The position numbers and the translations under genes were made by a program. From positions 1-22,877 of the forward strand of contig JAUNBV010000007.1 of the NCBI GenBank assembly GCA_030526885.1: a DNA stretch of 22,877 nucleotides. Direction: 5' to 3'. The notes under the pieces are model-generated. The model was given only the letters and a program-made list of their open reading frames with translations. It did not search any database and was not told where the DNA came from. How positions within the stretch are numbered: position 1 is the stretch's first letter; each line of letters opens with the position of its first letter. This DNA is from Syntrophomonadaceae bacterium. Lineage in GTDB: Bacteria; Bacillota; Syntrophomonadia; Syntrophomonadales; Syntrophomonadaceae. Positions 7,323 to 17,552 of this stretch are shown piece after piece.

Positions 7323-8162
7323 ATGAAATACGATTTGCATACGCACAGTTATGCTTCCGACGGCTTGCTGAGCCCGGTCGGGCTGCTGGATGCTGCGGTG
7401 GCCGCCGGTCTGGGCGGAGTGGCGCTGACCGACCATGATACGGTCGAAGGCTTGGCCGCGGCCCAGGCTCATTGCCGTGATGCGGCACTGCCAATCGCGT
7501 TTATTCCGGGCATAGAGCTCAATACCGAGTATAAAGGGGAAGAAGTCCATATTTTGGGCTACTATATCGACTACGAGGACGCGGCTTTGGCGCAGCGGCT
7601 GAGCGAATTGCGCGCCCTGCGCCGCCGGCGGGCGGAACAAATAGTAGACAAGCTGCGGTCATTAGGGCAGGACATTGACATGGCAGAGGTGCTGGCCGTG
7701 GCGCGGGGGGAGCAGATCGGGCGTCCCCACATCGCGCGGGTATTGATGGCGCACGGCGCTGTGGCTTCCGTGCTGGAGGCATTTCAACGCTATATCGGGC
7801 GCGGGCGGCCTGCCTATGTGCCGCGGTATGAATTTGCTCCTTCCGAAGCGGTGGCTATGATAAAGAAAGCGGGAGGATTGCCGGTGCTGGCCCATCCCGG
7901 CCTGATACGCCGCCAGGAATTGCTGGACGAGATCATTGCCCTGGGGGTAGAAGGGCTGGAATGCCACTATCCGCAGCACTCCGAGAAACAGACCCTTAAA
8001 TACCGTGAGACGGCGCGGCGATATGGCCTGCTGGTCACCGGAGGCTCCGATTTTCATGGGGCCGGAAGCGGCAATATGCGAGAAACGTTGGGATTATCAA
8101 CTATTGATGAAGCAGAAATGAAAAACATTGAGAATAGACTGGCTAAACGCAGGAAAATATAG
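7323..8162 (+). CDS. PHP-domain metal-dependent phosphoesterase (YciV/TrpH-like)
   Basis: 279 residues from ATG 7323. All PHP motifs are present: DLHTHS (His6, His8), Asp13, TDHDT (Asp37-His38-Asp39), GIELN (Glu65), HILGY (His76), LAHPG (His191) and GGSDFHG (Asp243, His245). The middle insertion (about 85-165, GRPHIARVL) is typical of the COG0613 group. Characterised members are 3',5'-nucleoside bisphosphate phosphatases or 5'-3' exonucleases on short RNA (YciV/RNase AM); which applies here cannot be told. Three metal ions and a cytoplasmic location are expected. It follows the dipeptidase by 70 bases with a weak ribosome-binding site (GGATGAT). Confidence 0.9.
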   Translation: MKYDLHTHSYASDGLLSPVGLLDAAVAAGLGGVALTDHDTVEGLAAAQAHCRDAALPIAFIPGIELNTEYKGEEVHILGYYIDYEDAALAQRLSELRALRRRRAEQIVDKLRSLGQDIDMAEVLAVARGEQIGRPHIARVLMAHGAVASVLEAFQRYIGRGRPAYVPRYEFAPSEAVAMIKKAGGLPVLAHPGLIRRQELLDEIIALGVEGLECHYPQHSEKQTLKYRETARRYGLLVTGGSDFHGAGSGNMRETLGLSTIDEAEMKNIENRLAKRRKI

Positions 8163-8263
8163 TATAATTTTAATAACTATGGTTGAGTAGAATGTAAATG
8201 TGGATTCGTGACCGTGCTGGGGTTTATTTTCGTTGGGCCCACGGAAAGGCAGGTTAGTAAACG

Positions 8264-9118
8264 ATGAAGACAATAGCCTTGGGATTAAGCGGCGCCATAC
8301 TCGCACTCATACTGCTGGCATCACCCGCGCAGGCCGCCGGCGTCACCTATACCGTGGCCGCGGGAGACACCCTGTGGAATATTTCCCGGCAATATCATGT
8401 GGCGGTTGACACCATTAAAAACTTAAACGGCTTAAACGACGATTCATTACAGATCGGCCAGGTGCTGGTCATAATCCCTGAGGAAACAGTTGCGCCGGAG
8501 CCCGTTATCGCTCAGCAAGAGCTACAGGTGATCCCGCCGGTCTATTACACCGTTCAGTTGGGAGACAGCCTTTACTCCATCGCCGACGCGCATAACATAA
8601 CGGCCAGGAAACTCAGGGCCTTAAATGGCCTCAGCGGGGATTTCTTGGAGGCCGGACAGCAGTTGATGGTAGAGGCGGAAAAGACCGTTGATCTCAGTGA
8701 CGGCACGGTGGTTTCCTCCCGCGGCGAAGCCCGCAGCCCCCAGGCGCACGATCTGCTCACCTTTGCCGACGGATTTATAGGTACGCCTTACGCCTACGGC
8801 GGTTCCGGCCCGGGTGGATTTGATTGCTCCGGCTTCACCACTTACGTGTTTAAACAATTCGGCTACAGTTTATCCCGTTCCGCCGATGGGCAGTATGATA
8901 ACGGAACGCCGGTGAGCAGTGAGGAATTACAACCGGGCGATCTGGTATTTTTCCGTTGCCGCAGCAACATAATCGACCATGTGGGGATTTACGTCGGCGA
9001 CTGGCAGTTTATTCACTCCAGTTCCCCCCGCAGCGGCGGCGTTATATACACCTCGATGGATGAATCGTATTATGATAGATCCTATGCCGGCGCGGTAAGG
9101 ATTATAAGCAATGACTAA
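8264..9118 (+). CDS. Secreted peptidoglycan hydrolase with two LysM domains and NlpC/P60
   Basis: 284 residues from ATG 8264 with an upstream AGGCAGG-type site. A signal peptide is clear: Lys2, a hydrophobic core and a PAQA-A cleavage site after about residue 24. LysM 1 spans about 28-71 (YTVAAGDTLWNIS), LysM 2 about 94-136 (YTVQLGDSLYSIA), and NlpC/P60 about 162-282. The catalytic triad is visible as Cys188 (DCSGF), His239 (DHVGIYVG) and His251 (FIHSSS). Role: a cell-wall gamma-D-glutamyl-meso-diaminopimelate-type endopeptidase, anchored to glycan by LysM and acting outside the membrane. Its stop codon overlaps the ribosome-binding site of the next gene, so the two form an operon. TATAAT at 8163-8168 without a good -35 is the only promoter hint. 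Confidence 0.94.
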   Translation: MKTIALGLSGAILALILLASPAQAAGVTYTVAAGDTLWNISRQYHVAVDTIKNLNGLNDDSLQIGQVLVIIPEETVAPEPVIAQQELQVIPPVYYTVQLGDSLYSIADAHNITARKLRALNGLSGDFLEAGQQLMVEAEKTVDLSDGTVVSSRGEARSPQAHDLLTFADGFIGTPYAYGGSGPGGFDCSGFTTYVFKQFGYSLSRSADGQYDNGTPVSSEELQPGDLVFFRCRSNIIDHVGIYVGDWQFIHSSSPRSGGVIYTSMDESYYDRSYAGAVRIISND

Positions 9119-9130
9119 GGAGTAATACAT

Positions 9131-9523
9131 ATGGAAGCGGAAAAAGGGATATTTTATATTCATCCCACCATTATGAACAGTGAAGAGTGGAAAGCCATGG
9201 AGGAAAGGGAATTCCAGCATGGCCCCGAAGCGCTGCTCGATGAATTGCTGGCGCAGAGCCGGTGGAGCAATGCGGAGATGGCGTGGGTCATTCGCCGCAT
9301 GGTTTATTATTACGGGCGTAAGGACGAGCTGCTGAAAAAAGTTCCGCCGGAGCGGATGATGGCAAACATGAGCGCGATTTTGCGTTGCCTGTTCCTGTTG
9401 CTTGATTACACCAACTCAGACTTGGATGATAACATCCGCGGCTACCTGACCGCTAAGCTGGTAGATGCCAGCTGGGGCATCAACACCCGCACGCGGGAAT
9501 ATCTGGTTAAATTCAAGGAGTAA
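9131..9523 (+). CDS. Hypothetical protein, 130 residues, coupled to the LysM-NlpC/P60 gene
   Basis: I do not recognise a family. The ATG at 9131 is preceded by AAGGAG (9117-9122), which overlaps the stop of the upstream gene; this supports a real, coexpressed gene. The protein has no signal peptide. It is rich in Trp, Met, Arg and Glu and looks mostly helical. A short, moderately hydrophobic stretch (ILRCLFLLLDYT) near 95-107 is probably buried helix rather than a membrane span. Only one Cys occurs, and no catalytic motif is visible. A terminator follows at 9562, so it is the last gene of its unit. Function is unknown; the only contextual hint is the cell-wall hydrolase upstream. Confidence 0.8.
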   Translation: MEAEKGIFYIHPTIMNSEEWKAMEEREFQHGPEALLDELLAQSRWSNAEMAWVIRRMVYYYGRKDELLKKVPPERMMANMSAILRCLFLLLDYTNSDLDDNIRGYLTAKLVDASWGINTRTREYLVKFKE

Positions 9524-9561
9524 ATGGGGCGAAAGGGTTTAAGGAGCTGGCGTTACAGGCT

Positions 9562-9587
9562 AGGGGAGCTGGGGACAGCTCCTTTTT
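9562..9587 (+). terminator. Intrinsic terminator before lepA
   Basis: AGGGGAGCTG (9562-9571) pairs with CAGCTCCTTT (9576-9585) with a GGGA loop and a T run. AAGGAGCTG at 9541-9549 is a second copy of the left arm that could pair with the same right arm, so two alternative stems exist. Confidence 0.8.
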
Positions 9588-9617
9588 AAATTGTTTCCCT
9601 AGCTCGCTCCCGAGGTG

Positions 9618-9633
9618 TATAATAGCGTATAAT
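9618..9633 (+). promoter_or_regulatory. Tandem -10 boxes upstream of lepA
   Basis: Two perfect TATAAT hexamers at 9618-9623 and 9628-9633. The first has only a weak -35 (TTCCCT at 9595-9600, 17-base spacing); the second has none and lies very near the ribosome-binding site. Confidence 0.4.
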
Positions 9634-9655
9634 GCTTTTTTACGGAGGTCATCAG

Positions 9656-11458
9656 GTGCAGTCCAACATTCGCAATTTCAGTATAATCGCGCATATCGAC
9701 CACGGCAAGTCCACCCTGGCCGATCGTCTGATGCAGTTTACCGGCGCGCTCAGCGAGCGCGAGATGCGGGAACAGTTTTTGGACAAGATGGACCTGGAAC
9801 GGGAAAAGGGCATCACCATCAAATTGCAGCCCGTGCGCCTTAACTATAAAGCCCGGGATGGGCACACTTATATTCTAAACCTTATCGACACCCCCGGCCA
9901 TGTAGACTTTTCCTATGAGGTATCGCGCAGCCTGGCCGCCTGTGAAGGGGCCTTGCTGGTGGTGGACGCCTCACAGGGCATTGAGGCCCAGACGCTGGCC
10001 AATGTGTATATGGCGATGGATCTCGATTTGGAGATCATCGGCGCGGCCAACAAAATTGACCTGCCCGGCGCCGATCCGGAAGGGGTGTGCACCGAAATAG
10101 AAAACGTGCTGGGCATCCCGGCGGAGGATGTGCTGCCCATCTCGGCCAAGCTGGGCACCGGAGTGGACGAGGTATTGGAGGCGCTGGTGAAGCAGATACC
10201 GCCGCCAAAGGGCGATCCCGAGCTGCCGTTACAGGCCCTGATCTTTGATTCGTATTTTGACCCCTACAAGGGTGCCATATCGTATATCAAGGTGGAAAAC
10301 GGCAGAGTAAACAAGGGCGATATGATCGTAATGATGTCCACGGGTAAGCAATTTGAAGTGACCGAGCTGGGCGTTTTCACCCCTTACATGGTGCAGGTGG
10401 AAACGCTGGCCGCGGGAGAGGTGGGCTATCTGGCCGCGACGGTGAAAAATGTGGCCGATACCCGGGTGGGTGATACCATCAGCAATGCCGCATATCCCGC
10501 ACCCGCTCCGCTGGCCGGCTATAAGGAAGCCAGGCCGGTAGTGTTTTGCGGGCTGTATCCTCTTGAAAACAGCGAATTTGATCGCCTGCGGGAGGCTTTG
10601 GAAAAACTTAAGCTAAACGATGCCTCCCTGTACTATGAGCCGGAAAGCTCGGATGCGCTGGGCTTTGGTTTCCGTTGCGGATTCCTGGGGCTTTTACACA
10701 TGGAGATTGTGCGTGAGCGGCTGGAACGGGAATATGATTTGAACCTGCTGGCTACCGCTCCCAGCGTTATATACCGCATTTTGCTGACCGATGGCAGTGT
10801 GGTGATGGTGCAAAATCCGTCGCGCTGGCCGGAGCCACAGCGCATCGAAAAAATCATGGAGCCCTATGTAAAGGCGACTATCATGCTGCCCTCCGAGTTC
10901 ATTGGCGCCATCATGGAACTGTGTCAGGAAAAACGCGGCAAGTTTACCACCATGGAATATTTGAGTCCCCAGCGGGTAATGCTGCATTACGAGCTGCCGC
11001 TGGGCGAGATCCTGTATGATTTCTTTGACAATATGAAATCCCGCAGTAAAGGCTATGCTTCGCTGGACTATGAGCTGAGCGATTATCAGGAATCCGACCT
11101 CATTAAGCTGGATATCATGCTCAACGGCGATACTGTGGATGCCTTGAGCACTATTATGCACCGTGACAACTCCTATTATCGGTCCCGCGCGCTGGTCGAC
11201 CGCCTGCGCCGCATCATTCCGCGGCAGATGTACGAAGTCGCCATTCAGGCCGCCATCGGCAACCGGGTCATCGCCCGCGAAAGCGTAAAGGCCATGCGCA
11301 AGGATGTTATCGCCAAATGTTACGGCGGTGACATCAGCCGTAAAAAAAAGCTGCTGGAAAAGCAGAAAGAGGGCAAAAAGCGCATGAAACAAATTGGCCG
11401 GGTGGAAGTCCCGCGCGATGCCTTCATGAGCATTATGGATATAGAAGGGGACAAGTAG
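9656..11458 (+). CDS. lepA: Elongation factor 4 (LepA)
   Basis: 600 residues from GTG 9656, the usual length. GGAGGT at 9644-9649 is correctly spaced for this GTG; the in-frame ATG at 9632 lies before the site and is rejected. G-domain motifs: AHIDHGKST at 12-20, the switch region EREKGITIK, DTPGHVDF and NKIDL. Domains II, III and V follow, and the LepA-specific C-terminal domain ends with KKKLLEKQKEGKKRMKQIG. Role: a GTPase that back-translocates or remodels ribosomes and aids initiation and 30S maturation. hemW starts 2 bases after its stop, and the lepA-hemW-hrcA order is standard in Firmicutes. Confidence 0.97.
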   Translation: MQSNIRNFSIIAHIDHGKSTLADRLMQFTGALSEREMREQFLDKMDLEREKGITIKLQPVRLNYKARDGHTYILNLIDTPGHVDFSYEVSRSLAACEGALLVVDASQGIEAQTLANVYMAMDLDLEIIGAANKIDLPGADPEGVCTEIENVLGIPAEDVLPISAKLGTGVDEVLEALVKQIPPPKGDPELPLQALIFDSYFDPYKGAISYIKVENGRVNKGDMIVMMSTGKQFEVTELGVFTPYMVQVETLAAGEVGYLAATVKNVADTRVGDTISNAAYPAPAPLAGYKEARPVVFCGLYPLENSEFDRLREALEKLKLNDASLYYEPESSDALGFGFRCGFLGLLHMEIVRERLEREYDLNLLATAPSVIYRILLTDGSVVMVQNPSRWPEPQRIEKIMEPYVKATIMLPSEFIGAIMELCQEKRGKFTTMEYLSPQRVMLHYELPLGEILYDFFDNMKSRSKGYASLDYELSDYQESDLIKLDIMLNGDTVDALSTIMHRDNSYYRSRALVDRLRRIIPRQMYEVAIQAAIGNRVIARESVKAMRKDVIAKCYGGDISRKKKLLEKQKEGKKRMKQIGRVEVPRDAFMSIMDIEGDK

Positions 11459-11460
11459 CC

Positions 11461-12597
11461 GTGTCCGCGCCGGCGCTGCTCTACCTGCATATCCCGTTTT
11501 GCCTGCGCAAATGCGCCTATTGTGACTTTTATTCTGAGAGCGGCCACGCTTTGCCCCGGCGCATCGATTATGCCCGCGGGCTGATGCGGGAACTTCAAGC
11601 GGCGGCCACAGGCTGGCAGGAGCATGAATTTGAAACTATGTATCTCGGAGGAGGTACACCCAGCCTGATACCGGCAAGCGAAATTAAATTACTGGTCATG
11701 AGGGCGCGGGAGCTATATCGTTTTATGGAGCAGCCGGAGATTTCGTTGGAGATTAATCCGGCTACTTTAACGTTGCCGGAGCTTTATGGGCTGCAGGAAG
11801 CCGGAGTAAACCGGCTGTCGATAGGCGTGCAGAGTTTTAACGACGACGAACTGAAATTGCTGGGACGCAGCCATTCGGTACAGCACAGCAATCAGCTCAT
11901 TGCCGCCGCCAAGGAGGCCGGCTTTCAAAATGTTAACCTCGACCTGATCTATGGACTGCCGGGGCAGAGTATGGCCGCCTGGCAGGAAAATATAGCGCAG
12001 GCGGCGGCTACCGGCTGTACACATATTTCCGCTTATCTTTTACAGTTGGATGACGCCTGCCCCATGGCGCGTCAGGTGGCGGCAGGTGAACTGGTGCTGC
12101 CGGAGGAGGATATTCAGGCGGAAATGTATGATATGACCCGGCTGGAGTTGAAAAAAGCGGGATATGCCCAATATGAAATCTCAAATTTCGCTCTGTCCGG
12201 CTATGAGTGCCGCCATAATACCGGCTACTGGCAAATGAAGGACTATCTGGGGATTGGCGCCGGCGCGGTCAGCCGCCGGGCCGGGCGGCGCTGCCGAAAC
12301 CCGCAGGACCTGCGGGCTTATAGCGATGCGGGCGGGGCGTTGCCCGCGCCCGAGGCCATCGAGACTATGGATGCGTCCGGGCTGCTGACCGAAGCCATGA
12401 TAATGGGCTTGCGTATGAACGCGGGTGTGGATCCGGCGGCGCTGCAAGCCCGTTTTGGGGCGGAACTGACCCCGGAGCAGCACGCCGGGCTGCGCCGCTG
12501 CATTGCGGCAGGTTTGCTGGAAGCCGCCGGGGAACGGTTGCGCCTCAGCGAACAGGGCTTTTTCTTATCCAATCAGGTTTTTGAACGCCTGCTGTAA
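11461..12597 (+). CDS. hemW: HemW, radical SAM heme chaperone (HemN-like)
   Basis: 378 residues from GTG 11461, 2 bases after the lepA stop; the ribosome-binding site (AAGGGG) lies in the lepA end, suggesting translational coupling. The radical SAM cluster motif is CLRKCAYCDF, with Cys14, Cys18 and Cys21. The residue after the third Cys-x is Phe, as in HemW, whereas true HemN coproporphyrinogen dehydrogenases have a fourth Cys there. YLGGGTPSL, EINPATL and SIGVQSFND are further family motifs, and the C-terminal HemN domain is complete. Family knowledge: HemW binds heme and delivers it to respiratory enzymes; older annotations call it oxygen-independent coproporphyrinogen III oxidase. Confidence 0.93.
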   Translation: MSAPALLYLHIPFCLRKCAYCDFYSESGHALPRRIDYARGLMRELQAAATGWQEHEFETMYLGGGTPSLIPASEIKLLVMRARELYRFMEQPEISLEINPATLTLPELYGLQEAGVNRLSIGVQSFNDDELKLLGRSHSVQHSNQLIAAAKEAGFQNVNLDLIYGLPGQSMAAWQENIAQAAATGCTHISAYLLQLDDACPMARQVAAGELVLPEEDIQAEMYDMTRLELKKAGYAQYEISNFALSGYECRHNTGYWQMKDYLGIGAGAVSRRAGRRCRNPQDLRAYSDAGGALPAPEAIETMDASGLLTEAMIMGLRMNAGVDPAALQARFGAELTPEQHAGLRRCIAAGLLEAAGERLRLSEQGFFLSNQVFERLL

Positions 12598-12682
12598 ACC
12601 GTATATCGAGCATCTTGAATCGTAGTGCGCCGGGATAAATATTGCGTCGTATCGATTAACTCGATATATTTCACCTAAACTA

Positions 12683-12711
12683 TTGACAAAAGTTCCAGCA
12701 GGTGCTATTTT
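12683..12711 (+). promoter_or_regulatory. Sigma-A promoter of the hrcA heat-shock operon
   Basis: TTGACA at 12683-12688 and TATTTT at 12706-12711 with a 17-base spacer. The start site would fall near 12718, immediately before the CIRCE operator. Confidence 0.75.
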
Positions 12712-12723
12712 TTTAGTAGTTCA

Positions 12724-12750
12724 TTAGCACTCGACGGCGACGAGTGCTAA
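12724..12750 (+). promoter_or_regulatory. CIRCE operator (HrcA binding site)
   Basis: TTAGCACTC (12724-12732), a 9-base spacer, then GAGTGCTAA (12742-12750): an exact CIRCE inverted repeat. It lies between the promoter and hrcA, where bound HrcA blocks transcription of the operon until heat stress. Confidence 0.98.
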
Positions 12751-12767
12751 CAGAAGGTGATGAGCAC

Positions 12768-13796
12768 ATGAGCCTGGATGAGAGGAAAAAGCTTATTTTG
12801 GAGTCCATAATAAGGGACTATATCGAGACGGCCGAGCCGGTGGGCTCACGTACCGTGGTGCGCAAGCACGCGATGAATATCAGCGCGGCCACGGTGCGCA
12901 ACGAGATGGCGGATTTGGAAATGATGGGGTATCTGGAACAACCCCATACTTCGGCGGGACGTATTCCTTCACAACTGGGGTTTCGCTATTATGTCGACTG
13001 GATGATGGAAAAGGAGAACATCAGCGCCGAGGAGATGGAAGCGCTCTATGCGGCGCTGAACAGCGAGGAGCATGACTGGCAGCAAGTAGTATCCGAAGTG
13101 GTCCAGTTCATGGCGCGGGTGAGCAATTATGCGGCATTTATTGTGGTGCCGCCGCTTAGGATCAGTCAGTTTCGTTATTTGCAACTGGTGCCGCTAAACA
13201 GTCATGAAGCCCTGGTGCTGTTGCTCAGCGACAACGGGCTGGTGCTTCACCGCCGCATGAGTCTGCCGGAGTCGGTTAAAATGGAGGATCTTCAGCAGAT
13301 CGGGGAACAGTTTAATAACATCCTGCGCGGCCGGCGCATGGCAGAGCTGAAAAAAACCGATCTGCGCAAGTTGCGCTCCGAGCTGAGTCAAAAGCGCCGA
13401 TTGATCGATCGTATGCTGGACTCCATCGACGATGTTTTAGACAACAAAAATGACGAAAAGCTACTGGTCAGCGGAGCGCTGAATATTTTGAAGGAGCCGG
13501 AATTCAAGGATGTGGAGAAGCTCCATCGTATCCTGATGATTCTGGAGGAGGAAGACTTGCTGCGCGGGATGATTCCGGCGCAGTTAAAGGATGACGATGT
13601 GGATATCCTTATCGGCAAAGAAAACCGTTCGGAGGACATTCAGGACTTAAGCATGGTATTAAGCTCCTGGAAGAGTAGCGACGAACCGGGGCGTATCGGG
13701 CTTATAGGCCCGGTGCGCATGGCTTACGGCAAAGCTGCCGGTACGGTTGAGGCGGTGCGCAATATTCTGCAGGAGATTTTGAAATCATATTATTAA
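12768..13796 (+). CDS. hrcA: Heat-inducible transcription repressor HrcA
   Basis: 342 residues from ATG 12768, served by AAGGTGATG at 12754-12762. An in-frame GTG at 12744 lies within CIRCE and lacks a site. The N-terminal winged helix-turn-helix (about 1-75) has the conserved EPVGSRTV, SAATVRNEMADLE and PHTSAGRIPS. The GAF-like central and C-terminal regions include GLIGPVRMAYGKA near the end. Role: a dimeric repressor that binds CIRCE; GroEL activity keeps it folded, coupling chaperone supply to expression. It represses its own operon through the perfect CIRCE just upstream. Confidence 0.97.
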   Translation: MSLDERKKLILESIIRDYIETAEPVGSRTVVRKHAMNISAATVRNEMADLEMMGYLEQPHTSAGRIPSQLGFRYYVDWMMEKENISAEEMEALYAALNSEEHDWQQVVSEVVQFMARVSNYAAFIVVPPLRISQFRYLQLVPLNSHEALVLLLSDNGLVLHRRMSLPESVKMEDLQQIGEQFNNILRGRRMAELKKTDLRKLRSELSQKRRLIDRMLDSIDDVLDNKNDEKLLVSGALNILKEPEFKDVEKLHRILMILEEEDLLRGMIPAQLKDDDVDILIGKENRSEDIQDLSMVLSSWKSSDEPGRIGLIGPVRMAYGKAAGTVEAVRNILQEILKSYY

Positions 13797-13842
13797 GCAT
13801 TGTATAAAGCGATGTAAAAAATTTATTTGAGCAGGTGATGTG

Positions 13843-14433
13843 ATGGGCAGGAAGGATAAAAACAAAGAAACCGTTCCGGAAACTGAAGAGCTGTTGGAAG
13901 CCAAGGCCGGGGAGAGCCGCGAAGCGGACCAAGAGATGGTGGCCGCCGCGGAGGCGGAGGATACCTTGACCGTGGAACAGCAGCAGAGCCTGATAGAAAC
14001 ATTACAGCAGGAAAAGCAAAAGAATTACGATCTTTATCTGCGGGCGCTGGCCGAGATAGACAATATGAAGAAGCGCAGCCAGCGGGAACGTGAGGAATAT
14101 GTGCGCTACGGCACCGAATCCCTGCTGAAGCGGCTGCTCAACGTAATGGATGATTTGGAGCGGGCTTTGGCCGAGTGTGAGCGCAGCCGGGATTTGGCGG
14201 CTCTCACCAAAGGGGTGGAACTCACAGCTAAGAACCTTGAAGAGATATTGAAAAGTGAAGGAATAGAGCCGGTTAAAACGGAGGGACAGCCCTTCGATCC
14301 GCAGGTGCATCAGGCCTTGATGGTAGAGCCCCGTGAGGATATGGAAGAAAATATGATTATAGAGGAAATGCAAAAGGGATACAAAATTTGGGATCGACTG
14401 CTTCGGCCCGCATTGGTCAGAGTCAGCGGCTGA
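13843..14433 (+). CDS. grpE: Nucleotide exchange factor GrpE
   Basis: 196 residues from ATG 13843; the GTG three bases earlier (13840) overlaps the AGGTGATG ribosome-binding site and is less likely. An acidic low-complexity N-terminus (1-45) is followed by a long coiled coil (about 45-105) and the beta domain, with the signature containing KGVELTAKNLEEIL and a C-terminal GYKIWDRLLRPALVRVSG. Role: a dimeric exchange factor that releases ADP from DnaK and acts as a thermosensor. Second gene of the CIRCE-controlled operon, 46 bases after hrcA. Confidence 0.96.
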   Translation: MGRKDKNKETVPETEELLEAKAGESREADQEMVAAAEAEDTLTVEQQQSLIETLQQEKQKNYDLYLRALAEIDNMKKRSQREREEYVRYGTESLLKRLLNVMDDLERALAECERSRDLAALTKGVELTAKNLEEILKSEGIEPVKTEGQPFDPQVHQALMVEPREDMEENMIIEEMQKGYKIWDRLLRPALVRVSG

Positions 14434-14494
14434 TATAGAGGACTTGGCTAACGTAAACCATCAAATTTTATAATAAACTTGGAGGTGCATAATA

Positions 14495-16295
<1,801 letters not shown>

Positions 16296-16312
16296 ACCGT
16301 TGTAAAATAGCC

Positions 16313-16350
16313 GCCCGGCGCTGCGCATTTTTTGGTGTGCAGCGCCGGGC
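16313..16350 (+). other. Strong 15-bp hairpin between dnaK and dnaJ
   Basis: Positions 16313-16327 pair with 16336-16350 over 15 bp with a single G-U pair, around an 8-base T-rich loop. No T run follows, so it is not a standard terminator. It may be a weak terminator, an mRNA-processing site or a 3'-end stabiliser for the hrcA-grpE-dnaK message. Confidence 0.75.
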
Positions 16351-16386
16351 ATAGCGTTTCACAGAGCAGGGAGAGGGAAGAATTAT

Positions 16387-17526
16387 ATGGCAGACAAACG
16401 TGACTATTACGATCTTTTAGGCGTCAAGCGCGATGTTGAGGCGGAGGAACTGAAGAAAGCTTATCGCGCCATGGCGAAAAAATACCATCCCGATTTGAAT
16501 AAGGATGATCCCAACGCGGGCGAAAAGTTTAAGGAAATCAACGAAGCCTATGAGGTGTTGAGCGATCCGCAAAAGCGCGCGCTCTACGACCGCCATGGCC
16601 ATGACGCTTTCGACCCCACCAAGGGCGGCGGCCCCGGAGGCTTTGATTTCAATATGGGCGGCGCCGGTATGGGCGGCTTTAGCGATTTGTTTGATCTCTT
16701 TTTCAGCAGCGGGGGCGGGCGCGGGCGTCGCGGCCCACAGCGGGGGGCCGACCGCGAGACCCGCATGGATATAACCTTTGAGGAATCGCTGTTTGGCATC
16801 CAAAAAGACATGGAATTGATGCGCATCGAAAAATGTGAGAAATGCGGGGGTTCCGGCGCCGAGGATGACAGCGGGGTAAAGACGTGTCCCACCTGCCAGG
16901 GGCGCGGTCAGGTCCGCAGTACCCAGAGCACGCCTTTTGGCAAATTTGAAACCGTAAAAACCTGTTCGCGCTGTTCGGGCGAGGGCAAGATTATAGAGAA
17001 ACCATGTAGAAATTGTAAAGGCACCGGCAAGGCGCGCAAGCGCCGCACCATCAATGTCCGTATTCCCGCCGGCATCGACACCGGCGCCCGCCTGCGGGTA
17101 GCGGGTGAAGGCGAAGAGGGATATCAGGGCGGCCCCAGCGGCGATCTCTATATAACCATCGTGGTGCGGCCGCACCCTCATTTCAAACGTGAAGGCTATA
17201 ACCTGATCGGACATCTGCAGGTCGATTTTGTGCAGGCGGCACTGGGTACGGAAATAGAGATTCCATTGCCCGGTGGCACGGAACACCGGTTGGTGATCCC
17301 GGAAGGAAGTCAGCCCGGCGATGTTATCAGCGTAAAGGGTAAAGGGGTTCCTTATCTGAACAGCACGCGCTCCGGAGACCTGAAAGTTATACTGGACGTC
17401 AGCATCCCCAAAAAGCTGAGCAAAAAGCAGCGCGAGGCCCTAGCCAACTTTTACGACGAGGACAGTGCCCAGCAGCAGCGCAAAAAGAAGGGCATGTTTA
17501 CCCGCATCAAGGACGCTATGGGGTAG
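16387..17526 (+). CDS. dnaJ: Co-chaperone DnaJ
   Basis: 379 residues from ATG 16387 after a GGGAGAGGGAAG site. The J domain (1-70) contains the essential HPD at 34-36. A Gly/Phe-rich linker follows (about 75-115). The zinc-binding region carries four CxxCxGxG repeats: CEKCGGSG, CPTCQGRG, CSRCSGEG and CRNCKGTG. The C-terminal substrate-binding beta domains end with a basic tail. This is a complete type I DnaJ. Role: it delivers unfolded clients to DnaK and stimulates its ATPase. Fourth gene of the CIRCE operon, separated from dnaK by a strong hairpin. Confidence 0.97.
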   Translation: MADKRDYYDLLGVKRDVEAEELKKAYRAMAKKYHPDLNKDDPNAGEKFKEINEAYEVLSDPQKRALYDRHGHDAFDPTKGGGPGGFDFNMGGAGMGGFSDLFDLFFSSGGGRGRRGPQRGADRETRMDITFEESLFGIQKDMELMRIEKCEKCGGSGAEDDSGVKTCPTCQGRGQVRSTQSTPFGKFETVKTCSRCSGEGKIIEKPCRNCKGTGKARKRRTINVRIPAGIDTGARLRVAGEGEEGYQGGPSGDLYITIVVRPHPHFKREGYNLIGHLQVDFVQAALGTEIEIPLPGGTEHRLVIPEGSQPGDVISVKGKGVPYLNSTRSGDLKVILDVSIPKKLSKKQREALANFYDEDSAQQQRKKKGMFTRIKDAMG

Positions 17527-17552
17527 GCGCCGCCACGGAAAGGCGAAGTTTT

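Noticed and set aside
8163..8168. TATAAT as promoter of the LysM-NlpC/P60 gene
   Set aside because: No acceptable -35 box at 16-18 bases, so it is mentioned only as a hint in the gene entry.
16417..17286. A 289-codon open frame on the - strand opposite dnaJ
   Set aside because: It is antisense to the fully conserved DnaJ domains and is explained by codon bias in G+C-rich DNA.
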